A stretch of 64,000 bases of DNA from Pseudomonas graminis (lineage in GTDB: Bacteria; Pseudomonadota; Gammaproteobacteria; Pseudomonadales; Pseudomonadaceae). A program made the translations under genes and the position numbers. The stretch covers positions 248,001-312,000 of the forward strand of contig NZ_SOCR01000004.1 of assembly GCF_004364335.1 (NCBI RefSeq), given 5' to 3'. This document shows, one piece after another, positions 54,085 to 62,465 of the stretch. The notes beneath the pieces are model-generated. The model was not told where the DNA came from, searched no databases, and saw nothing but the letters and a program-made list of their open reading frames with translations. Position 1 is the stretch's first letter. Every line of letters begins with the position of its first letter.

Positions 54085-56511
54085 TCATTCTTCTGCGGCG
54101 GTACCGTTCAAGGTCACGCTGTCAGCGGCCGTGGATCCGCCGTTGGCGATGGTGTTGCCTGCGGAGTCTTTGACGCTGATGATGGCCGGACGGGGTGAGA
54201 TGGGACTGGTCTCAAAGGTACCGTACAAGGTCACGCTGGTATCGGAAGTGGAGCCCCCATTGGGTATCAACTGGCCCTTGGAGTCTGTAACGCGGGTGAT
54301 GACGGGGCGGGCTGTGTCGGCCACGGCGAAGTTGTATACCGCTGACTGCGGACTGGAGGTGTACTGGGCCACCGCTTCGATTCTGTGCTCTGCCACTGCC
54401 AGATCGCTCAGCGTCGTTTCCCATTTGCCGTCCGCGCTTATCTTGACCTCAGCTACGAAGGTCTGCCCATCCAGGATCCGCAGCGTTTGATCTGCAGCGG
54501 CTGTACCCGTGAGGGTCACTGTCTTATCCGCGGTTGACCCGCCTTCCGGGATCTCGATGCCTGCGGAATCTTTGACGCTGGTGAAGACGGGTGGGTCGAG
54601 CGCCACTGGCTCGCCCACGCTGAATTCAAGAGCATCCGAGTTGCTTGTATCGCCATTCGCACGAACGACTTTGTACGAGGCGACTACTTTGCCCCCTTCG
54701 TTGCCTTTAACCAGATCGTCCTTGATGGGAAAGACAACCTCCTTGTCTTTGTTGAATTTGGTCACAGGGAGGTCATTGACATATTTGCCCGTGATGCTGC
54801 CATCCCATGTGATGTGGATCTGGTCGCCGATAGCCATCCCTGTGTACGGCACCACTTTTAGTGTTGTGTCTGGGTGATCAGGGGGGAGGGCGTTATCTAC
54901 AACGCCGTCGACAATAGGCGCTGCCAATTCGGCGCGTGCCTCACCGACGTTCAGTGGGCCGGTGTGGGCGGATTCACGTTCCAGCGTGACACCGTCCACG
55001 TCTTTGGCCAGAACGTAAAACAGATCAACAGTCCCCCCTTCAATTTCCTTCAGATGCTTGCCTGGTACGGCGAAGATGATGGGCTCTCGGTCGATCGTGT
55101 CGTTAGTAGAGACGAAGTGGGGCTCCAGTTCTGGATCGTAGGGACGGTTGTCGGGGTAAGTCCCAACCCAGCGAAGCATGACCACATCCCCTTTCTGGAA
55201 GGCATCGTCCCATAGCACTTTGACGTGTGCGGTCGCGAGCTCAGGGTCAAGAGCACCCCCTTGCTCTTCCTCGACGATCGGCGCGGCAAGCCTGACCGGT
55301 TCGCCGATGATGCTGATGAATTCGCCTTTGGATCTCAGCCTTTCTTCGGCGCTCTGGTGCTCGACTTCATAGCTGAACACCGCCTGTGTCTTGGCAAGTA
55401 ATCGAATGCGGTCATTGGGTACGGAGATTTCAAGGACTTGGGGCAGATTATCCACCACATCGGGCTCTGCGGCGGTCCAGCTCACTTCAATTCCTTCTGT
55501 TGTAGTGCCGACCATCTTGGCCCAAATCTTGTCTCCGACCTCGAGTTTTCCCCCAACCGGTACCCACAGCTGCAAAGTGGCGTCTTTGCCGTTTAGGGTC
55601 TCAAGATCCAGTTGTCTGTTGCGGGCCTCTTTGACGATGGGCGCGTCGAACCGGGCGTTTCCGGTGTCCACCGTGACGAGCACTTCAGCGCTCCAGTCCG
55701 AGGAGGGGTTCTGGACGACGTCGTAGACCATAAACGCGACCGCAAGGCTGTTCGCCCCCGAGTCGCCAGCTTTCAGGATGGTGTCCTTGTCAACGGTGAT
55801 TTCCAGCGAGCTGCCGACTTCATCCTCCTTAACGTAATGATCAACAAAGATGCCACCCCATGACAATTTGATGTGGTCCCACAGGGCCATTTCGGGATAG
55901 GGGGCGATAGTGACGATAACCCCAGCTTCCGCTTCGTCAGGGCCGACACCGTTCTGCAATATTTCTTCTGGCAGCGTATGGACCAGCTCGGAGTGGCCTT
56001 GGTCGGTGCCGTCTTTATCGGGGCCTCCCGGTGGCGTGAGTTTGACGTAAATGTTCATTTTGGCCGACGCCTCGGGCTGCTGACCGAAGCGCGTAACCTT
56101 GTAGGACACGGCCTGAGAGCCTGCAGCCAGACGCTCATCCGCGATGAACAGGCTGAGTCGTTCACCGACCTGGCCGTCTGATCTGATCGTGTCGGTAGCC
56201 ACTGTCAGATCTTCCAGAAGAAGGTTTACGCTGTCGCCTTTATTCATATCTGACCAAGCCGGTACGTGCACCTTCAACCCCTGTTCGTGCGTGGTCACCG
56301 CAGCGCCTTCGTTGACGCCCCAGACGTCAAGGTCAGGTAATGCCGGAGGGCTTGGAATCGGCCCATTGACTGCGTCGATCTCCGGCGGGATCAGTAATGC
56401 GCTGGCAGCCCGGGCGTTGTCGAGAAAGATGGGGTCTGCCGCCAGTTTGGCGACGGTCTGTGAAATATGGGCAGGGATGGGGAAGTATTGCGAGCGGGCT
56501 TTAATGGCCAT
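54085..56511 (-). CDS. Ig-like modular protein, C-terminally shortened (paralogue D)
   Basis: The start is ATG 56511 (MAIKARSQYF), because AGGAG lies eight bases upstream; an ATG at 56547 is less likely. The 808-residue product has no Sec signal. About six beta-sandwich domains (cores GDSVNLLLED, WDHIKLSWGG, GDVVMLRWVG, GDQIHITWDG) are followed by one full Ig-like repeat of the kind in paralogue C, a second that breaks off after VTLYGTF, and a third cut by the stop after LNGTAAEE. The shared block PPGG...GHSEL...EILQNGV ties D to C. The truncated end suggests deletion or an early stop. It begins behind the second CTGTCA-N4-TGACAG dyad. Confidence 0.77.
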   Translation of the reverse strand: MAIKARSQYFPIPAHISQTVAKLAADPIFLDNARAASALLIPPEIDAVNGPIPSPPALPDLDVWGVNEGAAVTTHEQGLKVHVPAWSDMNKGDSVNLLLEDLTVATDTIRSDGQVGERLSLFIADERLAAGSQAVSYKVTRFGQQPEASAKMNIYVKLTPPGGPDKDGTDQGHSELVHTLPEEILQNGVGPDEAEAGVIVTIAPYPEMALWDHIKLSWGGIFVDHYVKEDEVGSSLEITVDKDTILKAGDSGANSLAVAFMVYDVVQNPSSDWSAEVLVTVDTGNARFDAPIVKEARNRQLDLETLNGKDATLQLWVPVGGKLEVGDKIWAKMVGTTTEGIEVSWTAAEPDVVDNLPQVLEISVPNDRIRLLAKTQAVFSYEVEHQSAEERLRSKGEFISIIGEPVRLAAPIVEEEQGGALDPELATAHVKVLWDDAFQKGDVVMLRWVGTYPDNRPYDPELEPHFVSTNDTIDREPIIFAVPGKHLKEIEGGTVDLFYVLAKDVDGVTLERESAHTGPLNVGEARAELAAPIVDGVVDNALPPDHPDTTLKVVPYTGMAIGDQIHITWDGSITGKYVNDLPVTKFNKDKEVVFPIKDDLVKGNEGGKVVASYKVVRANGDTSNSDALEFSVGEPVALDPPVFTSVKDSAGIEIPEGGSTADKTVTLTGTAAADQTLRILDGQTFVAEVKISADGKWETTLSDLAVAEHRIEAVAQYTSSPQSAVYNFAVADTARPVITRVTDSKGQLIPNGGSTSDTSVTLYGTFETSPISPRPAIISVKDSAGNTIANGGSTAADSVTLNGTAAEE

Positions 56512-56574
56512 GGTGTTGACTCCTGTCGGTTTATGCGCAGGAGTCATTTGGCGCTGCGGTGACCTCTCTGGCTA

Positions 56575-56590
56575 CTGTCACAATTGACAG
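56575..56590. promoter_or_regulatory. Palindrome CTGTCA-N4-TGACAG upstream of paralogue D
   Basis: On the minus strand it reads CTGTCA-ATTG-TGACAG followed by TAGCCA, 64 bases before the start at 56511. It matches the dyad at 42584-42599 in both arms, in spacer length and in the TAG flank. Confidence 0.7.
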
Positions 56591-56672
56591 GTTTGGCGCC
56601 CGCTGGTCGGATGCGGGAAGACTGGCATCGGGTGACCTGCCGTAGGAGAGGGCTCAAGTCAGGGGCTCTACG

Positions 56673-57326
56673 TCATCTCCACGCGTGAATCGGCCATCCA
56701 GCCCTTTCCGCCGCTTCCCGCAACACCGGATCCGGATTCACCGCATGGGGGAAATCCACCTTCTGCAGCAACGGCAGATCATTGCGCGAATCCGAGTAGA
56801 AACTCGCCCCCTCAAGGTTCTCGCCTTCCTGATCCAGCCACGCCATCAAGCGGGTGATCTTGCCTTCGCGGTAGGTGAGCACGCCGCTGGTTTTGCCGGT
56901 GTAGACGCCGTGGGCGACTTCCAAGTCGATGGCCAGCACTTCATCAACGCCGATGCGTTCGGCAATCGGCTTGACCAGATGCACGCCCGACGCCGAGATG
57001 ATCAGAATGCGATCCCCGGCCGCGCGGTGCTCGGCGATGGTTTTAGTGGCATCGCTGAAAATGATCGGCTCGATATAATCCTCGACCCACGGCCCCACCA
57101 GAAAATCCACTTCCTCCGGCGTGCGCCCGACCATCGGGTCCAGGCTGAACGCCATGTAGTCTTCCATGGCCAGTTCGCCCTTGCCGTAGGCTTCCATCAG
57201 TTCGTGGTCCTTCTTCATGAACCACTCAGGATCGACCCAGCCCAAACGCCCCATCTGCTCGCTCCACAGGCTTGAACAGTCACCGTGGATCAGGGTTTCG
57301 TCCAGATCGAAAATTGCTAAAGCCAT
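56673..57326 (-). CDS. HAD-family hydrolase (HAD-IB type)
   Basis: A 217-residue phosphatase-type HAD protein. The nucleophile motif is FDLDETL at residues 5-11, a SerB-like cap follows, motif II is LIISASG near residue 104, and motif IV is SFYSDSRNDLPLL. The start is ATG 57326 (MALAIFD); longer frames run through a REP element. It lies downstream of the ABC importer operon on the same strand, 143 bases away, and may act on the imported compound. The substrate is unknown. Confidence 0.87.
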   Translation of the reverse strand: MALAIFDLDETLIHGDCSSLWSEQMGRLGWVDPEWFMKKDHELMEAYGKGELAMEDYMAFSLDPMVGRTPEEVDFLVGPWVEDYIEPIIFSDATKTIAEHRAAGDRILIISASGVHLVKPIAERIGVDEVLAIDLEVAHGVYTGKTSGVLTYREGKITRLMAWLDQEGENLEGASFYSDSRNDLPLLQKVDFPHAVNPDPVLREAAERAGWPIHAWR

Positions 57327-57365
57327 TAAAGCTGTCCTCTCTTTTGATACTTGCGCAGTCCCCTT

Positions 57366-57453
57366 GTAGGAGCGCGCTTGCCCGCGAATGCGTTGGATCA
57401 AGCGGCATCCTGGGTGCTGACCCACCGCATTTCGCGGGCAAGCGCGCTCCTAC
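57366..57453. repeat. REP inverted pair, GCGCGCTTGCCCGCG type
   Basis: GTAGGAGCGCGCTTGCCCGC at the left and GCGGGCAAGCGCGCTCCTAC at the right, between the HAD gene and the ABC ATPase gene. Confidence 0.85.
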
Positions 57454-57469
57454 AGGGTTGGCGTCGAAT

Positions 57470-58459
57470 TCATGCCACCTCACACAACGCCGACGCTTCG
57501 ATGTGCAGGGTGACGCGCTGGCCCTTCGGGTGCAAGTCGCTGGCCGAGCGGTTGAGCACGTCGACCACCAGTTCCACCCCCCGGGCTTCGACGCGATAGC
57601 GGATCACGTTGCCCAGCAGGCTGTGGCTGCGCACTTCGCCTTCCAGCGAACCGGTCAGGCTCAATTGGATGGCTTCCGGGCGAATCGCCACGCGACTGTT
57701 GATCGGCCGTTGCATCAAGCGGCTGGCGGCGTCGGCTTCCAGCAGGTTGTAGTTGCCGATGAAGCCGGCAGCGAAGGCATCGACCGGCGCGGTGTAGAGG
57801 GTTTCGGCGTCGCCGCTCTGCACGATCCGGCCCTGATTCATCAGGAAAATCCGGTCGGACATGGTCAGCGCTTCTTCCTGATCGTGGGTCACGAAAATCG
57901 TCGTCAGGCCCAGCTCCTGCTGAATGGCGCGGATCTGCTCGCGCAGGTGCTTGCGGATGCGCGCATCAAGGGCCGACAGCGGCTCATCAAGCAGCAGCAG
58001 GCGAGGGCGGGTCACCAGCGATCGCGCCAATGCCACACGCTGACATTGCCCGCCCGACATCTGATGCGGGTAGCGCGCGGCAAACTCGTTCAGCTCCACC
58101 AGCTTCAGCACCTCGGCCACCCGCTGCTTCATTTCATCGGCGCTGACTTTCTGCATGCGCAGGCCGAACGCGACGTTCTGCTCCACGTTCATGTTGGGGA
58201 ACAGCGCATAGCTCTGGAACACCATGCCGATGCCGCGCTTTTGCGGCGATACCGGCACCAGGTCTTTGCCGTCGAGGAAGATACGGCCGCTGGTGACCGA
58301 CGTCAGCCCGGCGATGCAGCGCAGCAGGGTGGACTTGCCGCAGCCGGACGGTCCGAGCAGGGTGACGAATTCGCCCTTGTGGATTTCGCAATTGATGTCG
58401 CTGAAGACCGCCGTGCTGCCGTAATTCTTCTGCAGGTTTTCGACACTGACGAAGCTCAT
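57470..58459 (-). CDS. ABC importer ATP-binding protein
   Basis: A 329-residue ATPase of the iron/polyamine/phosphonate importer class. Walker A is GPSGCGKST near residue 37, the signature is MSGGQCQRVALARS near residue 134, Walker B LLLLDEPLSALD, and a C-terminal TOBE-like domain follows (EGEVRSHSLLGNVIRY). ATG 58459 lies one base after the stop of the permease gene upstream. It energises the importer encoded by this operon. Confidence 0.9.
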   Translation of the reverse strand: MSFVSVENLQKNYGSTAVFSDINCEIHKGEFVTLLGPSGCGKSTLLRCIAGLTSVTSGRIFLDGKDLVPVSPQKRGIGMVFQSYALFPNMNVEQNVAFGLRMQKVSADEMKQRVAEVLKLVELNEFAARYPHQMSGGQCQRVALARSLVTRPRLLLLDEPLSALDARIRKHLREQIRAIQQELGLTTIFVTHDQEEALTMSDRIFLMNQGRIVQSGDAETLYTAPVDAFAAGFIGNYNLLEADAASRLMQRPINSRVAIRPEAIQLSLTGSLEGEVRSHSLLGNVIRYRVEARGVELVVDVLNRSASDLHPKGQRVTLHIEASALCEVA

Positions 58460-58460
58460 A

Positions 58461-59258
58461 TCAGTCTTTGTCCTTGTTCAGTCGGTTGGCCGCCCACGTC
58501 AGCAGCAGTACGAAAAGGAAGTAGGAAATCACCAGCGCGCTGTTGAAGTGGCCGCTGCTGTTGCGCATGTTGTTGAGGTAGACCTGCAGGGTTTCGTAGC
58601 GGGTGCCGACCAGCAGATTGGCGAACACGAACTCGCCGAACAGGAACGAGAACGACAGCAGCAGGGCGATCATCAGGCCCTTGCGCAGGTTCGGCAGCAC
58701 CACCAGAAACGCGGCTTGAAAGGTATTGGCGCCGAGCAGCTGGGCCGCGTCCATCAGGTCCACCAGATTGATCGCTTGCAGATTATTGGTGATCGCCCGG
58801 TACATGAACGGCAGTGCCACGGTGAAGTAGCAGCCGATCAGGATCCACGGCGTACCGACCATCGCCAGCGGCCCCGAACCGTAGAGTTGCAAGAGGCCCA
58901 CCGACGACACCACCGGCGGCACCGCGAAGGGCAGCAGGATGAGGATGTTCATCAGCGCGTCGAGCCTGGGGAAGTGGTAATGCACGACGAACAGCAGTGG
59001 CAGAATCAGCACCACCGACAGCGCCAGCGCGCCGACGCACACCAGTAGCGACTGGCCGAACGCGCGCAGGAAACGCGGATCGCTCCACAGTGCGACGTAC
59101 CACTTGTAGGTCAGCCCGTCGGGCAGAATCGTCGCCGACCAACTGGTGGCGATGGAATACACAAAGGTGCCCAGCAGCGGCGCCAGCAGAATCAGAAACA
59201 GCAGGTACACCACGACGCGGTGGTAGAGCCCCGGCGGGCGGCGTTCAGCGCGAGACAT
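58461..59258 (-). CDS. ABC importer permease, second subunit
   Basis: A 265-residue permease with six helices and the ATPase-coupling loop around NNLQAINLVDLMDAAQLLGA (the EAA motif region). It overlaps the preceding permease gene by 14 bases. It forms the heterodimeric pore with the other permease. Confidence 0.89.
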   Translation of the reverse strand: MSRAERRPPGLYHRVVVYLLFLILLAPLLGTFVYSIATSWSATILPDGLTYKWYVALWSDPRFLRAFGQSLLVCVGALALSVVLILPLLFVVHYHFPRLDALMNILILLPFAVPPVVSSVGLLQLYGSGPLAMVGTPWILIGCYFTVALPFMYRAITNNLQAINLVDLMDAAQLLGANTFQAAFLVVLPNLRKGLMIALLLSFSFLFGEFVFANLLVGTRYETLQVYLNNMRNSSGHFNSALVISYFLFVLLLTWAANRLNKDKD

Positions 59259-60087
59259 GGTAGCTCCTCTTCAGCAGCCACTGATGCACGACCGTCACCA
59301 GCGTCATCATCCCCACCAGAATCATCGCCAGGGCGCTGGCCATGTTCGGGTCCAGCGTGATATCGCCCGCCACCATCGCCGCGATGCGGATCGGCAGCAC
59401 GTTGAAATTGCCGGTGGTCAGTGCGTAGACCGTGGCGTAGGCACCCAGCGCGTTGGCCAGCAGGATCACGAAGGTGCCGAGCAGCGCCGGGGTCAGCACC
59501 GGAATGCCGATGTGCCGCCAGAAATCCCAACTGCTCGCACCCAGCAACGACGCCGACTCGCGCCAGTCTTCACGCAGCGCGTCGAAGGCCGGGTAGAGCA
59601 GCAGCACGCCCAAGGGGATCTGGAAGTAGGTGTACAAAATGATCAGGCCGGTTTTCGAGTACAGGTTGAAGTCATCGATGATCCCGGCCTGCTTGAGAAT
59701 CAGCGTCAGTGCGCCGTTGAAACCGAGCAGGATGATGAAGGCGAACGCCAGCGGCACCCCGGAAAAGTTACTGGTCATGTTGGCGAACGCGCTAACGAAA
59801 TCCCTCAGCCGCGACGGCACCTTGCGCAGGGAATAACTGCCGAGGATCGCGATGATGATGCCGATCAGGCTCGACCAGAAACTGATCTCCAGGCTGTACT
59901 GCATCGCCTGACGGTAGAAACGCGAGTTGAACGCTTTGATGAAGTTGTCGATGCCCCAGCCGGCGTCCGACTGCAGGCTGTTGATCGCCACCCAGGCCAG
60001 CGGCGCGATCTGAAACGCGATGAAGAACACCGCAAACGGCACAAGGCACAACAGCGCCAGCCATTTGCCGCGGCTTTGTGAATTCAC
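59245..60087 (-). CDS. ABC importer permease, first subunit
   Basis: A 280-residue permease. GTG 60087 is chosen because it overlaps the stop of the upstream gene (GTGA) and has GAGAGG seven bases before it. Six helices are visible, and the EAA-type loop reads FDALREDWRESASLLGAS near residue 180. Confidence 0.88.
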   Translation of the reverse strand: MNSQSRGKWLALLCLVPFAVFFIAFQIAPLAWVAINSLQSDAGWGIDNFIKAFNSRFYRQAMQYSLEISFWSSLIGIIIAILGSYSLRKVPSRLRDFVSAFANMTSNFSGVPLAFAFIILLGFNGALTLILKQAGIIDDFNLYSKTGLIILYTYFQIPLGVLLLYPAFDALREDWRESASLLGASSWDFWRHIGIPVLTPALLGTFVILLANALGAYATVYALTTGNFNVLPIRIAAMVAGDITLDPNMASALAMILVGMMTLVTVVHQWLLKRSYHVSR

Positions 60088-60890
60088 TTGAGCACCTCTC
60101 TGCACACAGGTTTGTCGTGGGGCACACCGAGCAGCTCGCAGACGGTGCCGCAGATCTCGGTCTGTTTCGGCCGCGCATCGGCGTCGAGGCTGAAGGCGTC
60201 ACCGAGCACGAACAGCGGGACGTCGCGTTCTTCCGGTAGCGCGCCGTTGTGGGAGCGGTCGTTGTTCATGCCGTGGTCAGCGGTCACCAGCACTTGATAG
60301 CCCGCATCGAGCCAGCGCTGCAGGTACTCGGCGAGGATGATGTCGGCGGAGCGTGCGCTGTTGCGGTACTGCGGGGTGTCGAAGCCGTACTTGTGGCCGG
60401 CGTCATCGATGTTCATCGGGTGGACGAACAGGAAGTGCGGCGCGTGGGCGGTTCGCAGATGCTCGGCGTCGTCGAACAGGTGAGAATCGGGGTAGTGATC
60501 GACGTAGTAGAAGTGCCCGTGCTGGATCGGCAATTCGGCGTTGTCGGTGTGGCGGTCGCGTGCGGCAATGAACGGACTGCGGTTGTACAGCTCGCTGACC
60601 CAGTGGTATGCCGCAGCGGCAGTGGTCAACCCGGCGTCGGTGGCGTAATGGAACACGCTTCGCTGGTTGGAAAGTCGGGAAACCTGGTTGTGCACGATGC
60701 CGCTGTCGATGGGCGCCACGCCGGTCAGAATGCACTCATACAGCGGGCGTGACAGTGACGGCAGCTCGCATTCGAGCTTGTACAACGCCGCGCGGCCTGC
60801 ATTTCTGTAGGCCAGCAAATGCCCCATCGCATGGTGCGCCACGCTGTAACTCAGGCCGTCCAGCAGGATGAGGATGACGTTGTGTTTCAT
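60084..60890 (-). CDS. Alkaline-phosphatase-superfamily hydrolase in the ABC operon
   Basis: A 268-residue enzyme of the alkaline phosphatase superfamily (phosphodiesterase/nucleotide pyrophosphatase branch). The metal and nucleophile region starts at LILLDGLSYS (residues 6-15); HPMNIDDAGHKYGFD and VTADHGMNN hold further metal ligands. ATG 60890 follows GGAGCGGCAC. No signal peptide is present, so it works in the cytoplasm on an imported compound. Phosphonoacetate hydrolase belongs to the same superfamily but is longer; the substrate could be a phosphonate or phosphodiester. Confidence 0.82.
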   Translation of the reverse strand: MKHNVILILLDGLSYSVAHHAMGHLLAYRNAGRAALYKLECELPSLSRPLYECILTGVAPIDSGIVHNQVSRLSNQRSVFHYATDAGLTTAAAAYHWVSELYNRSPFIAARDRHTDNAELPIQHGHFYYVDHYPDSHLFDDAEHLRTAHAPHFLFVHPMNIDDAGHKYGFDTPQYRNSARSADIILAEYLQRWLDAGYQVLVTADHGMNNDRSHNGALPEERDVPLFVLGDAFSLDADARPKQTEICGTVCELLGVPHDKPVCREVLK

Positions 60891-60922
60891 GTGCCGCTCC
60901 GGAAGGTGACTGTCCCCAACCG

Positions 60923-61012
60923 TGTGGGAGCGCGCTTGCCCGCGATTGCATAACGTCTGCAACGAATATGATTCTGACAGTCCGCAATCGCGGGCAAGCG
61001 CGCTCCTACACG
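60923..61012. repeat. REP inverted pair, GCGCGCTTGCCCGCG type
   Basis: GTGGGAGCGCGCTTGCCCGC at the left and GCGGGCAAGCGCGCTCCTAC at the right, inside the operon between the binding protein and hydrolase genes. REP pairs in such positions often stabilise upstream mRNA. Confidence 0.83.
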
Positions 61013-61028
61013 TTGCAGTGCAGGGGGG

Positions 61029-62105
61029 TTACTGCATCTCGACGATGACTTGCTCGTTCCACTGCTGCGGCAGGGCTTTCGAGGATTTTTCCCAGGCTGC
61101 GGGGTCTTTGATCGGCTGTGGCTTGGCCGCAATGTATTGCTCGGATGGAATCAGATTTTTCGCGATGTCGGCCGGCAGTTTCAGGTCGGTCTCAGCGCGG
61201 ATCGGACGAGCGTTGCCGCGGGCCAGATTAAGCTGGCCTTCATCGCTGAAGATGTATTCGCGTGTCAGCTTGGCAGCGTTCGGATGCTTGGCGTATTTGT
61301 TGATGATGGTCGTGTAGCCGGATTTCACCGAACCGTCCGACGGGATCAGCACCACGTAGTCGTCAGGATTGGTCATCTTGGCCTTGTAGCTCAGGCCGTT
61401 GAAGTCCCAGACCACGCCCACTTCCACTTCACCTTTTTCCATCGACTGAATCGTCGGGTTGTTGATGCCCAGGCGCTTTTGCTTGGCCAGTTCGGTGAAC
61501 AGTTGCAGGCCCGGCGCGAGGTTGGTTTCATCGCCTTTCATGGCGATTGCAGCGGCGAGCACGCCGTTCGCAGCCTGGGCCGCAGTGCTGACATCACCGA
61601 TGGTGACCTTGTACTTGCCGTTCTTCAGGTCAGCCCACTTGGTCGGTATGTCCGAACCGTGCAGCAGCTTCTTGTTGACGATGAAAGCGATGGTGCCGGT
61701 GTAGGCCAGCGCCCAGTGGCCTTCCTTGTCCTTGGCCCAGTCCGGCACTTGCGCCCAGGTGCTCGGCTTGTAGGGTTGGGTCACGCCCTTGGCAGTAGCG
61801 ATCGGGCCGAACGCTGCACCCACGTCGCCGATGTCGGCGCTGGCGTTGTCTTTTTCCGCATCGAACTTGGCCACTTCCTGAGCCGAGCTCATGTCGGTGT
61901 CCATGTGCACCAGACCGTACTTGGCGGTCAGGTCGGTCCAGGTGCCTTTCCAGTTCGCCCAGTCATCGGGCATGCCCACGCTGTTGATCGCGCCTTCGGC
62001 CTTGGCGGCGGCTTCGAGGGTTTTCAGGTCGGTGTCGGCGGCCATGGCCGAAGTGCTCAGCGCGATGGCCGAACCCAGGAGTGATGCCAGCAAAAGGTGT
62101 TTCAT
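61029..62105 (-). CDS. ABC importer periplasmic binding protein
   Basis: A 358-residue solute-binding protein with a signal peptide ending STSAMAA (cleavage near residue 22). The fold is that of the iron/putrescine/phosphonate class (IGDVGAAFGPIA, YTGTIAFIVNKKLL, VVWDFNGLSYKAK). ATG 62105 follows AAGGAGCTTCGA. It is the first gene of the operon and faces the divergent GntR/UTRA gene. A phosphonate or organophosphate ligand fits the context but is not shown by sequence. Confidence 0.88.
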   Translation of the reverse strand: MKHLLLASLLGSAIALSTSAMAADTDLKTLEAAAKAEGAINSVGMPDDWANWKGTWTDLTAKYGLVHMDTDMSSAQEVAKFDAEKDNASADIGDVGAAFGPIATAKGVTQPYKPSTWAQVPDWAKDKEGHWALAYTGTIAFIVNKKLLHGSDIPTKWADLKNGKYKVTIGDVSTAAQAANGVLAAAIAMKGDETNLAPGLQLFTELAKQKRLGINNPTIQSMEKGEVEVGVVWDFNGLSYKAKMTNPDDYVVLIPSDGSVKSGYTTIINKYAKHPNAAKLTREYIFSDEGQLNLARGNARPIRAETDLKLPADIAKNLIPSEQYIAAKPQPIKDPAAWEKSSKALPQQWNEQVIVEMQ

Positions 62106-62162
62106 TCGAAGCTCCTTTGTGCACTTCTCGACGGACTCATAGAAGTGTTCGTTGCGGATGAT

Positions 62163-62174
62163 TGGTCTAGGTCA
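62163..62174. promoter_or_regulatory. Operator-like site TGGTCTAGGTCA ahead of the importer operon
   Basis: Similar to the GntR/HutC operator pattern TGGTnTAnACCA. It lies 58 bases upstream of the binding protein start. A second site sits ahead of the regulator gene. Confidence 0.55.
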
Positions 62175-62440
62175 GCAATACCTGAGCCAAGTTAGGCCAG
62201 TTACATGACGCTTTCGTGTCTGGACCGACTCTTGCTGGAGCAAGCCACAGCCTCGGCGATCGCTGTGAAATGAGCGTAGACCATGCCCAAGCGCTTGATC
62301 TGAAAGGCGCTGATGTATTCCCGGGCGCTGGCGTTGCAGTCGCTGCTGGCTGGAATGTCACGCAACGGTCATCTACGCTGCCTAGGCTCTGGAGCACCGA
62401 AACGGGCCAGTCAGCGAGCGATACTGCCCTTAAATAGCGC

Positions 62441-62452
62441 TGGTCTAGTCCA
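62441..62452. promoter_or_regulatory. Operator-like site TGGTCTAGTCCA ahead of the GntR/UTRA gene
   Basis: Matches TGGTnTAnACCA at all defined positions but one, 13 bases before the regulator start codon, so it may mediate autorepression. Confidence 0.6.
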
Positions 62453-62465
62453 GATAGGTAACGCA

